Under the pieces are notes generated by a model. The model did no database searches and was not told the DNA's origin. It saw nothing but the letters and a program-made list of their open reading frames with translations. From the NCBI GenBank assembly GCA_029204225.1, contig CM055099.1, forward strand, positions 47,240,542 to 47,304,541: a stretch of DNA of 64,000 bases, written 5' to 3'. Every line of letters starts with the position of its first letter. The first letter of the stretch is position 1. A program made the translations under genes and the position numbers. This DNA is from Diphasiastrum complanatum. Taxonomy: Eukaryota > Streptophyta > Lycopodiopsida > Lycopodiales > Lycopodiaceae. Shown here piece by piece: positions 59,529 to 64,000 of the stretch.

Positions 59529-59613
59529 TCATGTTTGAACGATCAACCCTGACATGTGTCACTCATTCACTATACCAAGTGTCCCAGTGAGCATATGACA
59601 CGTGTCCCGTTGA

Positions 59614-61430
59614 CTAGGCAACCATGCTCGTCAAGGGATGTACTAAAAATGAGAATGTCATCGAGATAAACGAAACACAATAACCAAGAAGTGGATGCAT
59701 AATTTTATTCATGACATTCTGGAGCGTAGGAGGACCGTCAGTAACACCAAAAGGAAGCACACGAAACTCATATAAGCCAAGATGGGTACGAAAAGTTGTC
59801 TTATGTTTGTTAGAGGGGTGCATCCAAATCTGGTGATATCCAGAACGAAGGTCTATCTTGGAAAAAATCTAGGAAGTGCCAAGCTGATCAAATAGGTCAT
59901 CCATGTGAGGGATAGGGTACTGGTTACGGATAGTTAGCTTATTGAGGGCACGATAATTGACGTAGAGACGTTTGGTACCATCTTTCTTACTAACAAGGAG
60001 AACAGGGGCACCAAAAGGGCTATAGCTAGGAACAATAAGACCCTGGTCTAATAATGCAGAGATCTGAAGCTCAACCTCATCACGCTCAGACTGAGACATA
60101 CGATAGGGAGGACGGGAGGGAGGAGCAGACCCAGGGCATAAATCAATGTGGTGGTTAACATCATGCAGTGGTGGTAGCGTCGTAGGTTCTGAAAAGACAT
60201 AAGCATATCAATGTAAAAGGTCAGATATCACTTGAGGAACAACTGGTGGTGGTGAAATGGCGACTGAAGGAGCTGCTGGAGCACGCTTACACATAAGAGA
60301 GCCGCACAATGAGACTTAGGTAGGCTACGCATAAACTGTTTCCCATTGATTAGTTGATTATCTCCCTGGTAATCGATGCCAACAAGGGAGTGGGTAGCTG
60401 AATTGTGCACAAAAGTGAGTGTCTACCGCATCAAAGCCAGTGTAACGGCACCAAGAGAAGCAAACCAATCAGCACCAAGGATCAGATCATAGTGCTCCAT
60501 AGGAATAATATAAAGATCCACTTGTCCAAAAAAATCCCAATGCGGTATGGTAAGCCCTGGAACATCTGAGAGCTAGGGAAAGAATGAGAACTGGCAACCT
60601 CAACATTGAGAGGCTGTGGAGCAGGAATAGGTAAGGCACAAATCCGATTGGAGATGTAACTGCTGATAAAGGAATGTGTGCTGCCTGTATCCACTAAAGC
60701 AATATATTCCCGTCTAGTAATGTGTATGCATTAACCGAATGGAGCGAGGACCAAGACGCTCAGTCCAGGTAGCATAAGCAAGCTAGGCATGGCAAGTAGC
60801 TGGGAGTAGGTCAGAAGAAGGCTCGGACACAGGATAAGGTCGTCGGAGATATGGATATAGATATCAGAATCGTCAGTGTCAGTGCCCTCATGATAGAAAA
60901 CGGCAGTAGTAGTAAGGGGAGTCTGGCGACAATCACGAGCAAGGTGGTCTGGACTGTTACAACGGAAACAGAGACGTTCCTACTGAATGTTGGCGAACTC
61001 TGCGGAAGGGTAACGGTGGACAAAAGCAAGGCGAGAAAGAGGAGGACATGTGGCAGAAGGAACAATAGAGGAGGAAGGCAATGTATGGGGTGGAGTAGAA
61101 ACTGAGGGGGGACGAGGTTGGGAAGAACGGGAAAATGGTGTATTAGGGTACTTATGTTGTAGAGTATAGCAAGAGACATAGCATCAGAAAGAGTATGGGG
61201 TCGAAAAGATGCGACGTCATAGCGTAATGCACCTCGAAGTCTTGCAATGTAACGTGAGATGAGCTCAGCAGACTGTAAGTCTAAAAAGAGGTAAGATAGC
61301 TATGTGACCTGATCTGTGTAGGAAGCCAGGTCGCTATTATGAGTGAGATTACGAAAGAGATCATGCTGGCGACTCAGTCGAGAGACGTACGGAATCCAAT
61401 GGACGAACTGAAGGAGAGGACATAAGTCGT
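59614..61430 (-). pseudogene. Element E: decayed gypsy gag-protease-RT
   Basis: Minus-strand order: gag with CCHC knuckle (CFRCNSPDHLARDC, about 60925-60980), protease (MDTGSTHSFISSYISNRI at 60640-60694), and RT ([40 protein letters not shown] at 59869-60099, then [14 protein letters not shown] at 59614-59823). It is cut at about 59,625, just at the catalytic FDDILIFS region, next to the hairpin cluster. It is the same subfamily as element D, with many frameshifts. Confidence 0.85.
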
Positions 61431-62290
61431 CACAACAGGTACGCCATAAAAAACACGTAAGCGACTCTCACAAGAACTCGTAATAGAGGTAAGTAGTCAC
61501 AAAGTAGAAGACAGTGGAAAAGGGAAATCGGCTTCTCCAGTCCAAGTTCCAAGATCTAAAATACCAAGGAACTGTTCCTTATTCTGAAAAGCACCCGATA
61601 GGGAGAGCGAGGGAGGGTGAAGGTGCTGTGATCTGCAGAAAAGATAGCATGCAATCCACCACCTGCCACTTGTATAATGTACCAAGCTTGCAAGAATATT
61701 ATCTGAGAATAAGATATCGGGTCAGCAAGCGAGAATCCAGTGGTTTAAAAAAGTATGCCTGTAGAGAAAAAAAAAGAACTGGACGTTGGAAGTTCGAACA
61801 GATCAATGCTTCAACCTTCAGTGTTCACCAATGGAATCAAAGATCACTTTTCCATTGTTTTGAATCGGCAAATGTGACAGTCACAGTCAGTCGCATCTGC
61901 AGCCTTCAGCTATTTGCAGTGGCCCGTGAGCAGCAAGTAGGATGTGCAACGAGCTGGAACGGTTTCCTGGTTGCAAGCAGGAACAACGAGCAGTTTGTCT
62001 CTAGAGCAACTAGTGGCAGGTATCGTGTAGCAAGAGACGGCTCAGGGCACTGCAAATGGATCAGGGGGCCGCTATGGATCAGGGTACTTGGATCAAGGGC
62101 CCGCTATGGAGCAGGATCAGGGGGGCCGCTGAAATCAGGATGGGCCGCTATTATGGATCGGCGGCGGGGGGGGGGGGGCGGCTATAGAGCCTGGGGCCCA
62201 AGCGAGGGAGGGCAAGGAGATATGCACGGTGAATGGGCGCCCTTCGAAAATAAAAATTTATGCTCAGGAAAGTGCTCTGATGCCAAGTTA
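61431..62290 (-). repeat. Element E leader with GC-rich repeats and primer-binding site
   Basis: Units around gggccgctatggatcagg recur at about 62060-62165, in the place where A and D have their 79 bp repeats. The PBS at 62272-62285 reads TGGCATCAGAGCAC on the minus strand (one mismatch). AGTTAC follows, but the LTR is not preserved beyond a G run. The plus-strand frame at 61514-62365 is not supported as a gene. Confidence 0.6.
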
Positions 62291-62311
62291 CGGGGGGGGG
62301 GGGGGGGGGGG
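62166..62311. repeat. Two long G homopolymers
   Basis: G13 at 62166-62178 and G20 at 62292-62311. The second directly follows AGTTAC at the element E LTR border. Confidence 0.95.
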
Positions 62312-63135
62312 CGGTGCTATGGACATACATCGCATAGTCTGTATTTCTCAATTATGGCCATATGAGTGCCCGCAACTCTAGGGTCTTATGATTGCTTTTA
62401 CAGGCCTAATTTGTTATTTTTAAACCCCTTTATTTAGATAAGACTATTTCCGTAGATAAGGCTAAATGCCCTAATTTGGAAGCTTCTAGATTTTTGCCAT
62501 TTCAGTATAAATATGGGCCGAAGATCTACCATTTTCAAAATTACGAGGTTGGTGTCTTGAGATTCTTGTAGTAGAGTTCCTATGTTTTCTGGAGATATTA
62601 GCTGGAGTTTCTGGAGTTTTCTTAGTTGGAGATTGTTTTGTGAATGCTATTTGTTGTTTTATGTTTTCATTGATACTAATATCTATGAGTAGGTTCATAA
62701 TTATTCTAGGAAGGGGGGGATAAGCCTTTCTCTTTATTCCAACAAATTTGGCTTCTCTAATGCCAGAAAATTGGTTTAGCTGCGTCATAATTTTAATGAT
62801 TCTGATTTGAAGAAGGATCTCAAAGTTCCTGACTTTTACTCTTCACAATTTATGGGTTACTTACTAAGTGGAACCCTCAATAGATGCGGAGGGGCTCAGG
62901 CACTTAGCCAAATGGCCTTGGCGAGCCTAATCTAGGCTTTGCTAAAGCTATGAGACTATGGATTTGAGGCCACTTAAAACCATCACATGAAAATCCAGCA
63001 CTTCTTTTTTTTTTCTGCACAAAATCGTGGATAGAAAACTTCAGAAAAGAAAACTTCGTAAATGTTGGTTTCATAAAGTCTTTTTGAACAAATCTTAAAG
63101 ATACTTTATGTTCTTACTATGACAGGAGAACTCAC
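62312..63135. other. LTR-like plus-strand fragment and intron DNA
   Basis: 62312-62560 resembles the 57013 LTR (GCTATGGACATACATC, TTATGGCCATATGAG, ACAGGCCTAA, GGAAGCTTCTAG, AGTATAAATATGGGCC). The rest shows nothing. Confidence 0.4.
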
Positions 63136-63279
63136 ATGTATGCTGTCTTTTTTGATGCTTCATCCCATCCATCCAGATGCCGATCAAGTAGAGCATGAGT
63201 TCGAGAACTAACTTGAAAGACATGGGGTGTCCCTAAGATCAGCTCTAGCATGACAACACCAATGCTCCACATATCATAT
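63136..63279 (-). CDS. Kinase-like gene, 144 bp exon (subdomain IX)
   Basis: The acceptor TATACTGGACAG ends before 63279 and the donor GTGAGTTC follows 63136. After one base completing a codon from the previous exon (outside the window), the frame reads YDMWSIGVVMLELILGTPHV, then SSRTHALLDRHLDGWDEASK and TAY, ending two bases into a Met codon. DMWSIGV is kinase subdomain IX, with the invariant Asp. The family-specific segment resembles plant PP2C/kinase-like proteins (recalled as FDMWSVGVVMLE with ALLDQH-GW). Whether the kinase is active cannot be judged, because the catalytic loop is outside the window. Confidence 0.88.
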
Positions 63280-64000
63280 CTGTCCAGTATAAAGAGCAGA
63301 AATTGATTGACATACAACCATAAGTAAGTGTCCAGCTACCTAGACACTAACTTATAATATCAACTTTCAAGGTACATAAAAAAGAAAACATATTTTATCT
63401 CCTGGAATCATGCACAATGCATTTGCTGCAGGCATGAAAATTTAATTTGTATGCAAGCTCAGACCAGCTGCACAAGTAGCATTAGATAAGGGTAGTGCAG
63501 GAAGAGGGATTCAAGTTGCTGCTGTTTGAAAAGATGTCTGCACGGACTAGCAAGTATGGACACAATATGCTGTGGAAGAATGAAAACCAACGAGTTCAAA
63601 AGCACAATTTTCAAGAGCCATTCTGAGGAGAAAGTCTGATTCTGGGGAGCAGTTTTACAACAAAATGTTTCCTGTATACTTAACCCCCTTCGATGGCCAC
63701 TTGTACTATCACATTAGGACAAGGGCAGCAGACTTCTAGAGTAGTACTTCAGCAAGTTTAGAGACACTTTTCAGATACATTTCGAATTTCAGCCCAACCT
63801 CTGGTGGAAGAAAATATCAGAAACACATCTCAGGCAGGTACCAGCGGAATTTGACAGGTAGTTCTAGGTTAAATATATTGGTCCATCCACCAAGCATAAG
63901 GCTTGATACCACTTATCACTGTCTCAGCACTACTCTCCAAATTGACACAGATCATGCTGAAGCTTAAGTTGATGCAGTTCTATCACCATGTTAAGAAAAC
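63280..64000. other. Upstream intron of the kinase-like gene
   Basis: No further exon could be recognised up to the window edge, so the preceding intron is longer than 720 bp. Confidence 0.5.

Noticed and set aside
61514-62365. Plus-strand ORF of 283 codons
   Set aside because: It overlaps the leader of element E, becomes Gly-rich through G runs and repeats, and has no motif.

Overview
The window is nuclear DNA of a seed plant with a large, repeat-filled genome. The evidence is spliced exons with GT-AG borders and a dense, nested set of plant-type retrotransposons. There is no bacterial or organellar gene and no tRNA or rRNA gene. The species cannot be named from the sequence. Intron size and repeat load would suit a gymnosperm or another large-genome lineage.

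The only host gene I can support lies on the minus strand and spans most of the window. Five short exons, at about 63.2, 56.8, 54.45, 27.55 and 14.55 kb, join in phase into the C-terminal half of a protein kinase-like domain. It resembles the kinase part of plant PP2C/kinase-like proteins (Arabidopsis At3g63330/At3g63340 type, recalled from memory). The upstream exons lie beyond 64,000 and the stop codon is at 14,507-14,509. The introns between these exons are about 6.3, 2.2, 26.8 and 12.9 kb, and they hold nearly all the mobile DNA described here.

Layout. 1-7 kb: a Ty3/gypsy remnant and an LTR element with an unrecognised coiled-coil ORF. 7.6-12.5 kb: an isolated gypsy LTR with leader, a large microsatellite, a copia-type LTR, and a non-autonomous DNA element. 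14-17 kb: terminal exon and a decayed gypsy pol. 17.6-25.9 kb: a truncated copia element abutting a truncated gypsy element. 26-27.6 kb: a broken hAT transposase and an exon. 28.6-46.4 kb: head-to-tail LINE copies, one of them split by a solo LTR and by a complete 5.5 kb LTR element (A). 46.4-53.9 kb: two relatives of A (B and C). 54-64 kb: three exons, a second copy of the DNA element, a strong hairpin, and another decayed gypsy element.

The most unusual system is the A/B/C family. These are chromodomain-bearing gypsy-like elements in which reverse transcriptase, RNase H and integrase core are replaced by a long tryptophan/histidine-rich reading frame. They keep gag (A, B), part of the protease (A, B), the chromodomain, the polypurine tract, and the LTRs and primer-binding site where those survive. 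They are probably mobilised in trans by autonomous relatives such as element D. Their LTRs appear to end AG...CT instead of TG...CA.
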